A stretch of DNA of 55,937 bases from an uncultured Neomegalonema sp. (GTDB lineage: Bacteria > Pseudomonadota > Alphaproteobacteria > Rhodobacterales > Rhodobacteraceae), in assembly GCA_937928005.1 (NCBI GenBank), contig CALFVD010000061.1, positions 1 to 55,937 on the forward strand, in the 5' to 3' direction. A program made the translations under genes and the position numbers. The notes beneath the pieces were generated by a model. The model was not told the DNA's origin. It did no database searches and was given only the letters and a program-made list of their open reading frames with translations. Position 1 is the first letter of the stretch; each line of letters opens with the position of its first letter. Positions 44,114 to 55,051 of this stretch are shown one piece after another.

Positions 44114-44153
44114 TCCGCCATATTATCCCGGCTTCTTGCATGGCGCAATCGGC

Positions 44154-44168
44154 GTTCTTGACTTGTTC
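44154..44168. promoter_or_regulatory. LexA (SOS) box upstream of uvrD
   Basis: GTTC (44154-44157), seven bases and GTTC (44165-44168) match exactly the direct-repeat LexA site of alphaproteobacteria, GTTC-N7-GTTC. It is 41-55 bases from the uvrD start and far (over 180 bases) from the divergent thioredoxin-like gene, so uvrD is the likely target. Confidence 0.65.
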
Positions 44169-44349
44169 AATAGCGAAATGGCGGCTTTCAAACCCGTTGA
44201 ATAGCAAAGCTGACAAGTGCCGATATCACTGCGCACGCTTAATGACGTTCGATTGAGGCGCTGAAACAATTTATTGCCTCGGCGCATTTTAGGAACATCT
44301 CAGTCAATGCAGACGGAGAATGAAAACTAATGAACAAGGAGCTTTCGCA

Positions 44350-44742
44350 ATGCTCAATACTCATCAATCAAAACGTCTCGAGTTAATGATTTCAGATGGG
44401 CAAGGCCCAGTAATGATTAGCTTTTATAATGGCGCTTGCGCCAAAGGCGCCTGTGGAACGCAGAATAAATACTTACACCGCCTCGCAACCGATTTAAAAG
44501 GCAGTTTCGCGCGCTTTGAGTCGGTTGATCTCGATATATCGCCTGAGCTGGCGCAAATATATCAAATCACCACTCTGCCCTCGGCAATTCTGTTCGTGGA
44601 TGGTGAGATTCACACCCGCCTATCAGGTTTGATCGACCCCGGCACCCTCGCCTGCACGATTCTCCAGCATGTCGAAAGCGGGACGCATTGGATGGCACAA
44701 ACCGGCAATATTTGCCCAATGCCAAGCAACGCACATTTATAG
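44350..44742 (+). CDS. thioredoxin-like protein with CX4C motif
   Basis: The 130-aa cytoplasmic protein follows the thioredoxin fold: a strand GPVMISFYNG, an active-site-like CAKGAC (Cys30 and Cys35), FARFESVDLDISPELAQIYQI, the cis-proline loop TTLPSAILFVDGEIHTRLSG and a last helix. Ordinary thioredoxins have WCGPC. The two cysteines here are four residues apart rather than two, and the preceding Trp is replaced. AAGGAG eight bases before 44350 supports this start over the upstream ATG at 44320. Redox or metal-binding roles are both possible. Confidence 0.7.
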   Translation: MLNTHQSKRLELMISDGQGPVMISFYNGACAKGACGTQNKYLHRLATDLKGSFARFESVDLDISPELAQIYQITTLPSAILFVDGEIHTRLSGLIDPGTLACTILQHVESGTHWMAQTGNICPMPSNAHL

Positions 44743-44792
44743 CATGACGAACTAAGCCTGCCCCGCGCGACATATATCGCGGGGGATAGCGA

Positions 44793-46325
44793 TCAGAGCG
44801 GGATATTGTCGTGCTTTTTATACGGCACTTCCACCCGCTTGTTCTTCAATGCGGCAAAGGCGCGGCAGATACGACGACGGGTGCTGTGGGGCATGATGAC
44901 TTCATCAATAAAGCCGCGCTCTGCGGCGACAAAGGGATTGGCGAAGCGATCTTCATATTCTTTCGTCCGCGCAGCAATTTTATCGGGGTCGCCCAACTCG
45001 CTGCGATACAAGATTTCGGTCGCCCCTTTCGCGCCCATCACCGCAATCTCCGCCGTTGGCCATGCGTAGTTGACATCCGCACCGATATGCTTCGACGCCA
45101 TCACGTCATAAGCGCCACCATAGGCTTTGCGCGTGATGACCGTAACCATCGGCACCGTCGCTTGACTGAATGCGAATAACAGTTTTGCACCGTGAGAGAT
45201 GATGCCGTTATATTCCTGCGCTGTACCGGGCAGGAAGCCTGGCACATCCACCAATGTCAGCAGCGGGATATCAAAAGCATCGCAGAACCGCACGAACCGC
45301 GCCGCCTTACGCGCAGAATCAATATCAAGACACCCGGCCAGCACCATCGGCTGGTTCGCGACCACCCCAACCGTGCGCCCTTCTAGCCGGATAAAACCGG
45401 TCAGCATGTTCTTCGCAAAATTCGCTTTCACCTCAAAGAAATCGTTCTCATCCGAAATCTTGAGGATCACCTCATGCATGTCATAGGGTTGGTTCGGATT
45501 ATCGGGGATCAGCGTATCGAGGCTGCTCTCAATACGGTTTGCGTCATCGTGGAATGGGCGCACGGGCGCACCCTCGCGGGCATTCAGCGGCAGATAATCA
45601 AAGAAGCGGCGCATCTGCTCCAGCGCGATGACATCATTCTCAAAGCTGCCATCCGCAACCGCTGATTTGGTCGTATGCGTGCGGGCACCGCCCAGCTCTT
45701 CTGCCGTGACGATCTCGTTCGTCACCGTCTTCACCACATCCGGGCCGGTGACAAACATATAGCTCGAATCCTCGACCATGAAGATAAAGTCGGTCATGGC
45801 GGGCGAATAGACCGCGCCCCCCGCGCATGGCCCCATGATCAGGCTAATCTGCGGCACAACGCCGGAGGCTTTGACGTTGCGTAGGAATACATCGGCATAA
45901 CCTGCAAGCGAGGCAACGCCCTCCTGAATACGTGCGCCTCCGGAATCGTTCAGCCCGATAACCGGCGCGCCGTTTTGCACGGCCATATCCATGATCTTGC
46001 ATATCTTCTGCGCATGAGTCTCCGACAGGGAGCCGCCAAAGACGGTGAAATCTTGCGAAAACACATAGGTCATACGTCCGTTGATCGTGCCCCAGCCAGT
46101 GACGACCCCATCGCCCGCCGGTTTCGATTGCTCCATCCCAAAATCGGTACAGCGATGGGCAACGAACATGTCGTATTCCTCAAAGCTGCCCTCATCCAGT
46201 AGCAGTTCGATTCGCTCGCGTGCCGTCAGCTTGCCCTTGCTGTGCTGCTTTGCGATACGGTCAGCACCGCCACCCATCCGAGCGTCTTGCCGCCGATTTT
46301 CAAGCTGTTCGAGTACGTCGCGCAT
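44793..46325 (-). CDS. pccB: propionyl-CoA carboxylase beta subunit
   Basis: PccB is the carboxyltransferase that makes methylmalonyl-CoA from propionyl-CoA and carboxybiotin. The 510-aa protein has the family start [20 protein letters not shown], the acyl-CoA region [22 protein letters not shown] with [16 protein letters not shown], and in the second half [35 protein letters not shown] and the ending KKHDNIPL. I chose 46325 because it matches the family N-terminus and has AGGGG seven bases before. The biotin-carrying partner pccA is not in the window. It is divergent from oxyR, and the pathway's mutase is at 21.7 kb. Confidence 0.95.
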   Translation of the reverse strand: MRDVLEQLENRRQDARMGGGADRIAKQHSKGKLTARERIELLLDEGSFEEYDMFVAHRCTDFGMEQSKPAGDGVVTGWGTINGRMTYVFSQDFTVFGGSLSETHAQKICKIMDMAVQNGAPVIGLNDSGGARIQEGVASLAGYADVFLRNVKASGVVPQISLIMGPCAGGAVYSPAMTDFIFMVEDSSYMFVTGPDVVKTVTNEIVTAEELGGARTHTTKSAVADGSFENDVIALEQMRRFFDYLPLNAREGAPVRPFHDDANRIESSLDTLIPDNPNQPYDMHEVILKISDENDFFEVKANFAKNMLTGFIRLEGRTVGVVANQPMVLAGCLDIDSARKAARFVRFCDAFDIPLLTLVDVPGFLPGTAQEYNGIISHGAKLLFAFSQATVPMVTVITRKAYGGAYDVMASKHIGADVNYAWPTAEIAVMGAKGATEILYRSELGDPDKIAARTKEYEDRFANPFVAAERGFIDEVIMPHSTRRRICRAFAALKNKRVEVPYKKHDNIPL

Positions 46326-46371
46326 CGGTATCCCCTGCCCTGTCATAGTGCTTTGCCTGTGCTTACCTATC

Positions 46372-46392
46372 CATCTTGTGCGCTGCAAGATG
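46372..46392. promoter_or_regulatory. 7-bp inverted repeat in pccB-oxyR intergenic region
   Basis: CATCTTG (46372-46378) and CAAGATG (46386-46392) are perfect inverted arms separated by seven bases, 20 bases before the oxyR start and 47 bases before pccB. It could be an autoregulatory LysR-type site or a leader hairpin. Confidence 0.4.
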
Positions 46393-46411
46393 TCTCGGGT
46401 ACACATACCAG

Positions 46412-47299
46412 ATGACATTGACCCAACTTCGCTATCTCGTCGCGCTTGCGGATCACCGACATTTTGGGCGGGCGGCAGAGGCATGCGCCATCAGCCAGCC
46501 AACGCTATCGGCCCAGCTTCGTAAATTAGAGGATGAACTGCACGCCGCCCTGATCGAACGCGGCACGACAATCGACCTGACGTCTTTGGGCCGGTCGGTG
46601 GTAGAGCGGGCACGCGGGATTTTGAAGGAAGCGGATGAGATCGCGAGTATCGCCCGCAGGGGTGAAGAACCACTGGCCGGGCCACGCCGTATTGGGATCA
46701 TCCCAACGCTCTGTCCGTATCTGCTGCCTTGGGCATTACCTGCGCTCAAGGCAACATATCCACGTCTTGATCTGATATGCCGCGAGGCGATGACAAATGC
46801 AGTGATTTCGGCGGTCAAGGCGCGGGAACTTGATTACGGATTGATTGCAGAACATACCCATGATCCGGCACTCGCCAGCCATCTATTGTTCGATGAGCCA
46901 CTCTTCGCCGCCCTCCCTCTGGATCATCCACTCGCGGCACAGGAGAAAATGGCGCAGCTTTCGTTATGCTTGGAGCGGGTGTTGGTGTTGGGCGAAGGCC
47001 ATTGCCTACGCGACCAGACTCGTCTGTTATGCAATGCCCCGGTTCAAAGGGGTGATGACATTCAGGCAACGAGTTTAGAGACACTGCGCGGCCTTGTCGC
47101 AGCAGGGCAAGGGGTGACATTAATTCCCGCCCTCGCGCGCCGCGAAGTCGAAAATGATATCGTTTTGCTACCTTTGTCACCGCCCGCAAGCCGCCCAATC
47201 CGCCTAATTGCGCGGCGCGCAGACCCTCGACGAGAAGAAGCGGCGATGCTGGTTGAAACTTTAAAAAAGGCGGACCCGCAATGCCTGACTCAACGATAG
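46412..47299 (+). CDS. oxyR: hydrogen-peroxide sensor OxyR (LysR family)
   Basis: The 295-aa protein has a LysR helix-turn-helix ([31 protein letters not shown]) and an effector domain with GHCLRDQ carrying Cys198 and a second cysteine, Cys207. The nine-residue interval equals that of the peroxide-reactive C199/C208 pair of E. coli OxyR, so a disulfide switch is expected. The start at 46412 is placed by family alignment. It lies directly before katG in the same orientation and divergent from pccB. A candidate OxyR site overlaps its stop codon. Confidence 0.93.
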   Translation: MTLTQLRYLVALADHRHFGRAAEACAISQPTLSAQLRKLEDELHAALIERGTTIDLTSLGRSVVERARGILKEADEIASIARRGEEPLAGPRRIGIIPTLCPYLLPWALPALKATYPRLDLICREAMTNAVISAVKARELDYGLIAEHTHDPALASHLLFDEPLFAALPLDHPLAAQEKMAQLSLCLERVLVLGEGHCLRDQTRLLCNAPVQRGDDIQATSLETLRGLVAAGQGVTLIPALARREVENDIVLLPLSPPASRPIRLIARRADPRREEAAMLVETLKKADPQCLTQR

Positions 47300-47310
47300 A
47301 CACAAACTAT
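47296..47310 (+). promoter_or_regulatory. candidate OxyR-binding site upstream of katG
   Basis: ATAG (47296-47299), seven bases and CTAT (47307-47310) reproduce one half of the OxyR consensus ATAG-N7-CTAT and also a LysR-type T-N11-A core. It overlaps the oxyR stop codon and lies 94 bases before the katG start. The second module of a full tetrameric site is not clearly conserved. Confidence 0.55.
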
Positions 47311-47394
47311 CGTCATCTCTGCCACTTTCGATTTTACTCTACCAACCACCACCCTAAGTTGGGACCATCAAAATAGCCTTGATCGACGACATAG

Positions 47395-49575
<2,181 letters not shown>

Positions 49576-49638
49576 TTGCTGACCCGACTTGATCGCGTAT
49601 CGCCCGAAACTGATCCGAGCATAATCCTGAAAATAGCA

Positions 49639-49667
49639 CCGCCCGGACATCCTCCGGGCGGTTTTTT
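49639..49667 (+). terminator. intrinsic terminator of katG
   Basis: CCGCCCGGA (49639-49647) and TCCGGGCGG (49653-49661) form a perfect 9-bp stem with a five-base loop followed by six T residues, 64 bases after the katG stop. Confidence 0.92.
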
Positions 49668-49702
49668 CTTGCCTTACCCGCCCAGCAAAGCATCCATGCA
49701 AT

Positions 49703-50269
49703 ATGGATTGGCTCACCGTAAAAACAGAAGCGAGCGCCGAATTGGAGGTGAAGGGATCGCGCTTCATCGCCGTTCTCGTGCCGCTAGTCAAATACGACAC
49801 GCGGTTGGCTGAAATCCGCATCACCCACCGCAAAGCATCGCACCACGTAACCGCCACCCGCCGCATGAGCGACGCCAACACAATCGAAGACCATGCCAGC
49901 GATGACGGTGAACCGGCGGGCACATCCGGGATGCCAACGCTCAAAACGCTGATGGGTGCGAAGATCGTCGATGCGGGTATGATCGTGACCCGATATTTCG
50001 GCGGCACAAAGCTAGGCACAGGTGGCCTCGCACGGGCGTATTCTGGCGCAGCGGCATTAGCCATCGAAGAGGCGCGATTGGTGCCGTGGCATCGCATCGT
50101 CACGCGCAGTGTCAATGCTTCCTTCGCCGACGCCTCCAACCTCGAACAGCGAATGACCGCACTTGGCCTGACGGTGCTTGACCGCGCCTATACAGAAGAT
50201 GGCGTAACCCTAACCGTGCGCGGACCAGAGGCGAAGGTGGCGGACGCGCCCTTGCCGGAGTATGGATAA
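49703..50269 (+). CDS. YigZ/IMPACT family protein (UPF0029)
   Basis: The 188-aa protein has the IMPACT-domain pattern KGSRFIAVLVPL, HHVTATRRM, EDHASDDGEPAGTSGMPTL and VTRYFGGTKLGTGGLARAYS, with the small C-terminal domain. Eukaryotic IMPACT influences translation control; the bacterial YigZ role is not settled. It begins shortly after the katG terminator and slightly overlaps the open frame of the next gene. Confidence 0.9.
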   Translation: MDWLTVKTEASAELEVKGSRFIAVLVPLVKYDTRLAEIRITHRKASHHVTATRRMSDANTIEDHASDDGEPAGTSGMPTLKTLMGAKIVDAGMIVTRYFGGTKLGTGGLARAYSGAAALAIEEARLVPWHRIVTRSVNASFADASNLEQRMTALGLTVLDRAYTEDGVTLTVRGPEAKVADAPLPEYG

Positions 50270-50294
50270 GTACGCCCCATTCTCGGAGGATATC

Positions 50295-51539
50295 ATGCCC
50301 ACCCTGCCCCCTCTCGATCTAGACTTCACTCGCTCCCAATTTCCCGCATTCAGTGATCCCGCGTTGGAAGGCTGGGCGCATTTCGAGAATGCGGGTGGTT
50401 CCTATGCCGCCGCACAGTCGATCAAGGCGCTGACGGAATTCTACACGAAGACCAAAGTGCAACCCTATGGACAGGCGGGGCCGACCGCCGCCGCCGGTAA
50501 TGCGATGGATGACGCCCGTGCCCGCTGGGCCGAGGCAATGAACGTGACGCCCGATGAGGTGGTATTCGGGCCATCCACGTCACAGAATACCTACGTCATG
50601 GCGCAGGCATTTGGCACAATGCTAGGGGCGGGCGACGAGGTCATCGTCACGCAACAGGACCATGAGGCCAATTCCGGCGCATGGCGGCGCATGGCCGAGG
50701 AGCGCGGTTTCACCCTACGCGACTGGAAAGCGGACCCGGTAACGGGACAGCTCGACCCAGCGGATTTCGACGCGCTGTTATCGGCGCGTACACGGCTAGT
50801 CTGCTTCCCCCATTGCTCGAACATCGCGGGAGAGGAAAATCCGGTCGCCGCGCTGACCGCCAAGGCTAAGGCGGCGGGCGCATATTCCGTGGTGGATGGC
50901 GTAAGCTGGGCACCACATGAGATTGCGGATGTCGAGGCGCTAGGCGCAGATGTCTATATGTTCAGCCTCTACAAGGTCTATGGCGTGCATCAAGGCATCA
51001 TGGCCGTGCGCCGCCCGTTGCTAGAACGCCTGCCAAATCAAAACCATTTCTTCAACAGCGATTATCTCTCGAAAAAGCTCTCCCCCGCTGGGCCTGACCA
51101 CGCACAGGTCGCCGCTTCCGCCGGAACGCTGGATTATATCGAAGCATTGGCCGAGCATCACGGGGTCAAAGCAAACGATCTGGGCGGACGCACGCGGGCG
51201 GTCAGTGCGATGTGGCGGACGCAGGAAATCGCCATTGCTTCGCCATTGCTGACGTTTTTGGCGAACCATCCCCGCGTGCGATTAATCGGGCCGAAAACAT
51301 GCGGCGCGCGCCGTGCGCCAACGGTGGCATTCCTACCGGAAAAGATGTCACCACAGGCGCTTGAGAAAGCCTTGGCGGATCGCGGGTTTATCGTCGGGGC
51401 GAGTGATTTCTATGCGTATCGGCTGATTGAGGCACTAGGGATTGATCCGGCGACCGGCGTGGTTCGCGCGTCGATGACGCATTATTCGAGCGAGGCGGAG
51501 GTTGCTGCGCTGATTGGCGCGCTGGAAGACCTACTCTAA
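50295..51539 (+). CDS. class V aminotransferase-fold PLP enzyme (cysteine desulfurase-like)
   Basis: The 414-aa fold-type I PLP enzyme has FENAGGSYAAAQSI at the N-terminus, FGPSTSQNTYVMAQA, HEANSGAWRRM, VDGVSWAPHE and the PLP lysine in SLYKVYGVHQG (Lys227). It resembles SufS/NifS-like and isopenicillin-N epimerase-like members. A conserved active-site cysteine loop is not evident, so true desulfurase activity is uncertain. GGAGG precedes the ATG at 50295. The open frame begins at 50262. The stop overlaps the next start as TAATG. Confidence 0.85.
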   Translation: MPTLPPLDLDFTRSQFPAFSDPALEGWAHFENAGGSYAAAQSIKALTEFYTKTKVQPYGQAGPTAAAGNAMDDARARWAEAMNVTPDEVVFGPSTSQNTYVMAQAFGTMLGAGDEVIVTQQDHEANSGAWRRMAEERGFTLRDWKADPVTGQLDPADFDALLSARTRLVCFPHCSNIAGEENPVAALTAKAKAAGAYSVVDGVSWAPHEIADVEALGADVYMFSLYKVYGVHQGIMAVRRPLLERLPNQNHFFNSDYLSKKLSPAGPDHAQVAASAGTLDYIEALAEHHGVKANDLGGRTRAVSAMWRTQEIAIASPLLTFLANHPRVRLIGPKTCGARRAPTVAFLPEKMSPQALEKALADRGFIVGASDFYAYRLIEALGIDPATGVVRASMTHYSSEAEVAALIGALEDLL

Positions 51540-51871
51540 TGGCCGCCCTAGACAGCGCCATCGAACAGGCCAAGGAATTGCTGCATGACCTAGGCCCGGT
51601 TACAAGCCGCAAAATGTTTGGCGGCGCGGGCCTTTATCTCGATGGGGTCATGTTCGGGCTGATTGCGGATGAGGAGTTATTCTTGAAAGCGACGGGCGAT
51701 TTCGTTGATGATCTAAAGGCGTTGGGATCGTCGCCCTTCGTCTATGAAGGCAAAGGTAAACCCGTTTCCATGTCCTATTGGCGCTTACCTGAAAGCGCGC
51801 TGGATGACGCCGATGAAGCCGTCGAGCTGGCCCGCCGCGCAGTGGCCTGCGCCCATGGTGCAAAGCGATGA
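51539..51871 (+). CDS. TfoX N-terminal domain protein
   Basis: The 110-aa protein is a single TfoX/Sxy N-terminal domain: LGPVTSRKMFGGAGLYLDGVMFGLIADEELFLKA and PVSMSYWRLPESALDD. TfoX-N domains occur in competence regulators, but short stand-alone forms like this are common and of unknown role. It shares one base with the preceding gene and four with rsmD, so the set is translationally coupled. Confidence 0.87.
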   Translation: MAALDSAIEQAKELLHDLGPVTSRKMFGGAGLYLDGVMFGLIADEELFLKATGDFVDDLKALGSSPFVYEGKGKPVSMSYWRLPESALDDADEAVELARRAVACAHGAKR

Positions 51872-52452
51872 GGGTCGTCGGGGGTGATCTACGCGGGCGG
51901 CGGCTAATCGGGCCACAGGATGACGGCGGCATGGCCCGCCTACGCCCAACTTCGGATCGAATGCGCGAGGCGATTTTCAATATCCTCGCCCATGGCGACT
52001 ACCCCGCCCTCGATGATGCGCGCGTGCTGGATATCTTTGCCGGGACCGGCGCAATGGGGATCGAAGCCTTGTCGCGGGGGGCACGGGAAGCGACTTTCAT
52101 CGATAACGGACGCGAGGCGCGCGACCTATTGCGCCAAAACACCAACAGCCTTGGCCTCAAGGATCGGGTGCGCATCATGGCGGTAGATATCATGCGATTG
52201 ACGGCCAATACCGGTGCGCCCTTCGACATCATTTTCTGCGATGCCCCTTACGGCAAAGGCATGACCGCGCCAGTTCTTACAATGCTCGCAGAGGGCGAAT
52301 GGCTAACGCCAGATGCGGTCTTGGTGGTCGAAACAGCGGCGGATGAGTCGCTAGACCTGCCCCCTGCCCTACACCTCGCCAATGAGCGGCGGTATGGTAA
52401 GGGAAAAATCTGGCTGATACGGGTTGCGGATGACGCGACTGGCGATACCTGA
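51868..52452 (+). CDS. rsmD: 16S rRNA (guanine-N2)-methyltransferase RsmD
   Basis: RsmD methylates G966 of 16S rRNA. The 194-aa protein shows MRVVGGDLRGRRLIGP, RPTSDRMREAIFNIL, motif I VLDIFAGTGAMGIEALSRGA and catalytic FCDAPYGKGM, where the usual DPPY reads DAPY. The ATG overlaps the previous stop. The terminal part GKGKIWLIRV is usual for the family. Confidence 0.93.
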   Translation: MRVVGGDLRGRRLIGPQDDGGMARLRPTSDRMREAIFNILAHGDYPALDDARVLDIFAGTGAMGIEALSRGAREATFIDNGREARDLLRQNTNSLGLKDRVRIMAVDIMRLTANTGAPFDIIFCDAPYGKGMTAPVLTMLAEGEWLTPDAVLVVETAADESLDLPPALHLANERRYGKGKIWLIRVADDATGDT

Positions 52453-52462
52453 ACGGGACGAG

Positions 52463-53581
52463 ATGATGGCCGAAGCGTTGAACCAGCAATTTCCCTGCGC
52501 ACAATGCGGTGCCGACTTGCGCTATAGCGTGGGGACGGATCATCTCGCCTGCGATTATTGCGGCCATGAAAACATCATCGACATCAAGCACACGTCAATT
52601 CAGGAATTGGATTTCCGCAAAGGCGTCGAGGATCAACTTTCCTCCGAACAGATCGAAACAACCGAAGTTGCAAAATGTAGAACCTGCGGAGCGCAGGTAC
52701 AGTTCGAGGCAAATATCCACGCGGATAACTGCCCGTTTTGCGATTCGGTGTTGGTTACGGATACGGGCGCGCACCGGCATTTCAAACCCGCCGGAATTCT
52801 ACCATTTGCCGTACCACAAAAAGATGCGCAACACATGCTGTCAGACTGGCTTGGCTCACGCTGGTTCGCGCCTTCAGGGCTAAAGAAATATGCGCGGGCA
52901 GGTCAGGAACTGAACGGCATCTACACCCCCTATTGGACCTTCGATGCCGATACGGCGAGCGCGTATCAAGGTCAACGCGGCGACGTCTATTACGTTGATC
53001 GCTACGTCACTGTAATGACCGATAAAGGGCCACGCCGACAGTTACAGCGCATTCCACAAGTGCGATGGACCCGCGTTTCAGGTCGGGTACGCCGGTTCTT
53101 TGACGATGTGCTGGTGACGGCCTCCAAAGCCCTGCCAAAACAGGCCGCCGATGCGCTAGAGCCATGGGATCTACATGCGCTCGTCCCTTATACAAAAAGC
53201 TATCTGGCCGGATTTCGCGCTGAGGGCTACACCATCGACCTACGTGACGGCTTCGCCGCCGCACGCGGCGAGATGGATTTGCAGATCAGGCGCGATGTAC
53301 GTTTTGATATCGGTGGCGACCAACAGCGGGTGGATATCGTCGATACCGAATTTGGTGATGTAACATTCAAGCATGTCCTGCTGCCGCTATGGATTGCGGC
53401 CTACCGTTACCGCGACCGCACCTACCGATTTGCCATCAATGGGCGTAGCGGACGGATCTTTGGCGAGCGGCCTTATAGTATCTGGAAAATCGTCGCAGCG
53501 GTCGTCTTCGGCGCCATTGCCATGCTGATATTACTAGCCACGCTCTACGCTTCTGGCGCACTCGATCAAGCTTTACACTGA
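52463..53581 (+). CDS. zinc-ribbon membrane-anchored protein
   Basis: The 372-aa protein has two zinc-ribbon pairs (CAQCGADLRY with CDYCGHEN, and CRTCGAQV with CPFCDSVL), a long middle domain with FTPYWTFDADT-like and YVDRYVTVM segments, FKHVLLPLWIAAYRYRDRTYRFAINGRSG, and a C-terminal membrane helix WKIVAAVVFGAIAMLILLATLY. It belongs to a widespread family of TFIIB-type zinc-ribbon proteins of unknown function. ATG codons at 52463 and 52466 follow GGGACGAG. The stop at 53579-53581 touches the structured RNA candidate. Confidence 0.82.
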   Translation: MMAEALNQQFPCAQCGADLRYSVGTDHLACDYCGHENIIDIKHTSIQELDFRKGVEDQLSSEQIETTEVAKCRTCGAQVQFEANIHADNCPFCDSVLVTDTGAHRHFKPAGILPFAVPQKDAQHMLSDWLGSRWFAPSGLKKYARAGQELNGIYTPYWTFDADTASAYQGQRGDVYYVDRYVTVMTDKGPRRQLQRIPQVRWTRVSGRVRRFFDDVLVTASKALPKQAADALEPWDLHALVPYTKSYLAGFRAEGYTIDLRDGFAAARGEMDLQIRRDVRFDIGGDQQRVDIVDTEFGDVTFKHVLLPLWIAAYRYRDRTYRFAINGRSGRIFGERPYSIWKIVAAVVFGAIAMLILLATLYASGALDQALH

Positions 53582-53707
53582 ACCACCACCGGCTAAAGCT
53601 GGTGGGTTCTCAAGAGGCGATTGAAATCGCCTTTTCTTAAATGAGCGCCTCCGGCGCACTCTTGAGTTTTCTTTTCCGTCTGGAAGACGGAGGTTTTGAA
53701 CCGGTAA
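53582..53707 (+). ncRNA. structured RNA candidate, possible IscB/HEARO-type element RNA
   Basis: Five stems can be drawn. A 5' hairpin (53586-53593 with 53598-53605, loop TAAA) is followed by an 8-bp stem CTCAAGAG (53609-53616) with CTCTTGAG (53659-53666). This encloses GGCGAT/ATCGCC (53616-53621 with 53626-53631) and GCGCC/GGCGC (53645-53649 with 53653-53657), making a three-way junction. CCGTCT/AGACGG (53676-53690) follows, and GGTTC/GAACC (53605-53609 with 53698-53702) could close the whole. The arrangement and placement recall HEARO RNAs of IscB elements. Just after it, frame 53726 reads VLVLF, faintly like an IscB start, before the IS66 remnant interrupts. The family assignment is tentative. 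Confidence 0.45.
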
Positions 53708-53740
53708 GCGGACAATAAAGCTAGCGTCCTTGTTCTCTTC

Positions 53741-54062
53741 ACTTGGTTATGAGATCGACCTGCCCCACTCCCATGGCCGATGGAACATCGACCGTGCTTC
53801 GTCCCCGAACACATGCCCGTAGCCCGTGCAGAACTCAGGGCGGCGATTCGTCGTCTGGTCAGGGTTCTCGTCAGAGACCGCGAATGATTCTGTGGCCGGG
53901 CTTTGCGACACACGGATCGAGTGCTCTCGCTTCTCTTTGCGATCAGTGGACGGCGGCTTCGACGAGATCCGCGACGTCTTCGCAAGCCGCTGGAGCTTCA
54001 GCACCAGATCAACCAGCTCGTCTTTGCTCAGCGTCTCAAGATCATCCCGTTGCATCGCAATC
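53741..54062 (-). pseudogene. IS66-family transposase TnpC, N-terminal remnant
   Basis: The minus strand encodes LSKDELVDLVLKLQRLAKTSRISSKPPSTDRKEKREH, the unmistakable N-terminal region of IS66 TnpC. A frame break follows, then ENPDQTTNRRPEFCTGYGHVFGDEA, matching the cysteine-rich region that comes next in intact copies. Homology ends near 53741. The catalytic and C-terminal parts are absent, and a matching C-terminal piece sits at 29.56-30.06 kb on the other strand. Confidence 0.85.
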
Positions 54063-54435
54063 GTGAATCACTTTTCGTTCCTCAACGCAAGGCGGTGGGT
54101 AATTACATGCTTTCTTGTCAAAAACGTCTTCGAGACCCTCAAGCAAGATATGAGTTTGGGGGCACATAAGACATCGACTACCCACCAATGCATTCGCTAC
54201 ATCTTCTCATGCTTCATCGCCTAAGCCATCGGCAAAACCAAACTCACTATCGTCAGCAAAACACCCTGCCTCATCCATAATCTCGGTCGTATATAAACCG
54301 CAGCAATATTCAAATATTGCTGCGGTCATGGGGACGTTTAGGTGTATCCATGGGATACAAGGCTCAGGTTTCATACGGTTCTTAGCATGCATCCTGATGC
54401 CGTAAAGTCGCGAAACGAATTACGCGACAGGCGTA
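54063..54435. other. non-coding stretch with possible mobile-element debris
   Basis: The plus frame ending at 54224 (KNVFETLKQDMSLGAHKTST) reads like the end of a transposase or other decayed gene, but I cannot name the family. The rest is uncoding apart from the hairpin at 54297. Composition is lower in GC than the core genes. Confidence 0.4.
54297..54326 (-). terminator. 13-bp hairpin downstream of Ala/Arg-rich protein gene
   Basis: ACCGCAGCAATAT (54297-54309) and ATATTGCTGCGGT (54314-54326) pair perfectly around TCAA. On the minus strand the stem is followed by TTTATATA, so it can end the transcript of the small gene whose stop is at 54436. Confidence 0.6.
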
Positions 54436-54786
54436 TTAGCGACGGTTTGTAACCGCACGCACACGCGAACTTGGGGCAGGACGTGCAGCGCGGGCGGCGG
54501 CGCGGGCAGCATTGCCAGCATCACGAGCGGCAGCGCGCTCAGCGCGAGCAGCCTGATTAGCGGCCTGACGAGCCGCGCGAGCAGCGGCGCGGTCTGCGTT
54601 CGATGCCTGTGCAACTTCAAAGTTTTCGGAAGCTTTTTCGATTTTAACGCTATCGAGCGCAATAGCGATATTGCTCACGGGAACGGCTTTCGTTTCAACA
54701 ACTGCTGCCGAAGCGGATAGAGAAAAACCACCTGCGAAGACCATAGCTGCGGTTGTTGCGATAGCCATTTGTTTGATCGTTTTCAT
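54436..54786 (-). CDS. secreted Ala/Arg-rich small basic protein
   Basis: The 116-aa precursor has a good signal peptide (MAIATTAAMVFAGGFSLSASA), a short variable part, and a C-terminal half made almost only of Ala, Arg, Asn and Asp with repeated RAAARAAR-like units, ending RVRAVTNRR. The mature protein is strongly basic and probably helical. I recognise no family. It could bind nucleic acid, lipid A or the cell surface. It has a long AT-rich upstream region and a hairpin terminator, features of an independently regulated gene. Confidence 0.7.
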   Translation of the reverse strand: MKTIKQMAIATTAAMVFAGGFSLSASAAVVETKAVPVSNIAIALDSVKIEKASENFEVAQASNADRAAARAARQAANQAARAERAAARDAGNAARAAARAARPAPSSRVRAVTNRR

Positions 54787-55051
54787 TTTGTCGTTCCTGT
54801 ACTTTGAGTTTAAAGCTGTTTAATGTGGTACACAGTTTTTTAGCGCATCATCAAAAGTGAATTACATGATTGCTGTGCTGGAAACATAAATAGTGATATC
54901 TGCATCACACACAATAAAACTAGACGTTATCAAATTGTGAGTTATTTATTCTGAATATTTTTTATTGAGTAGGTCATTTAAATGCCCTTCTAACTATATA
55001 CTCAGTATACGGAGGTAGATTTGATCCATCTGTATCATCAGTACTCGGAAC
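54787..55051. promoter_or_regulatory. AT-rich upstream region of Ala/Arg-rich gene
   Basis: This stretch has much lower GC than the rest of the window and includes TATACTCAGTATA, a perfect short palindrome near 55006. It should contain the promoter for the minus-strand gene at 54786. No coding sequence is evident. Confidence 0.45.

Noticed and set aside
50295-51539. Class V aminotransferase as a replacement for the missing bhcA
   Set aside because: Its motifs fit the cysteine-desulfurase-like branch rather than the alanine/aspartate-glyoxylate aminotransferase branch, and it is 40 kb from bhcBCD.
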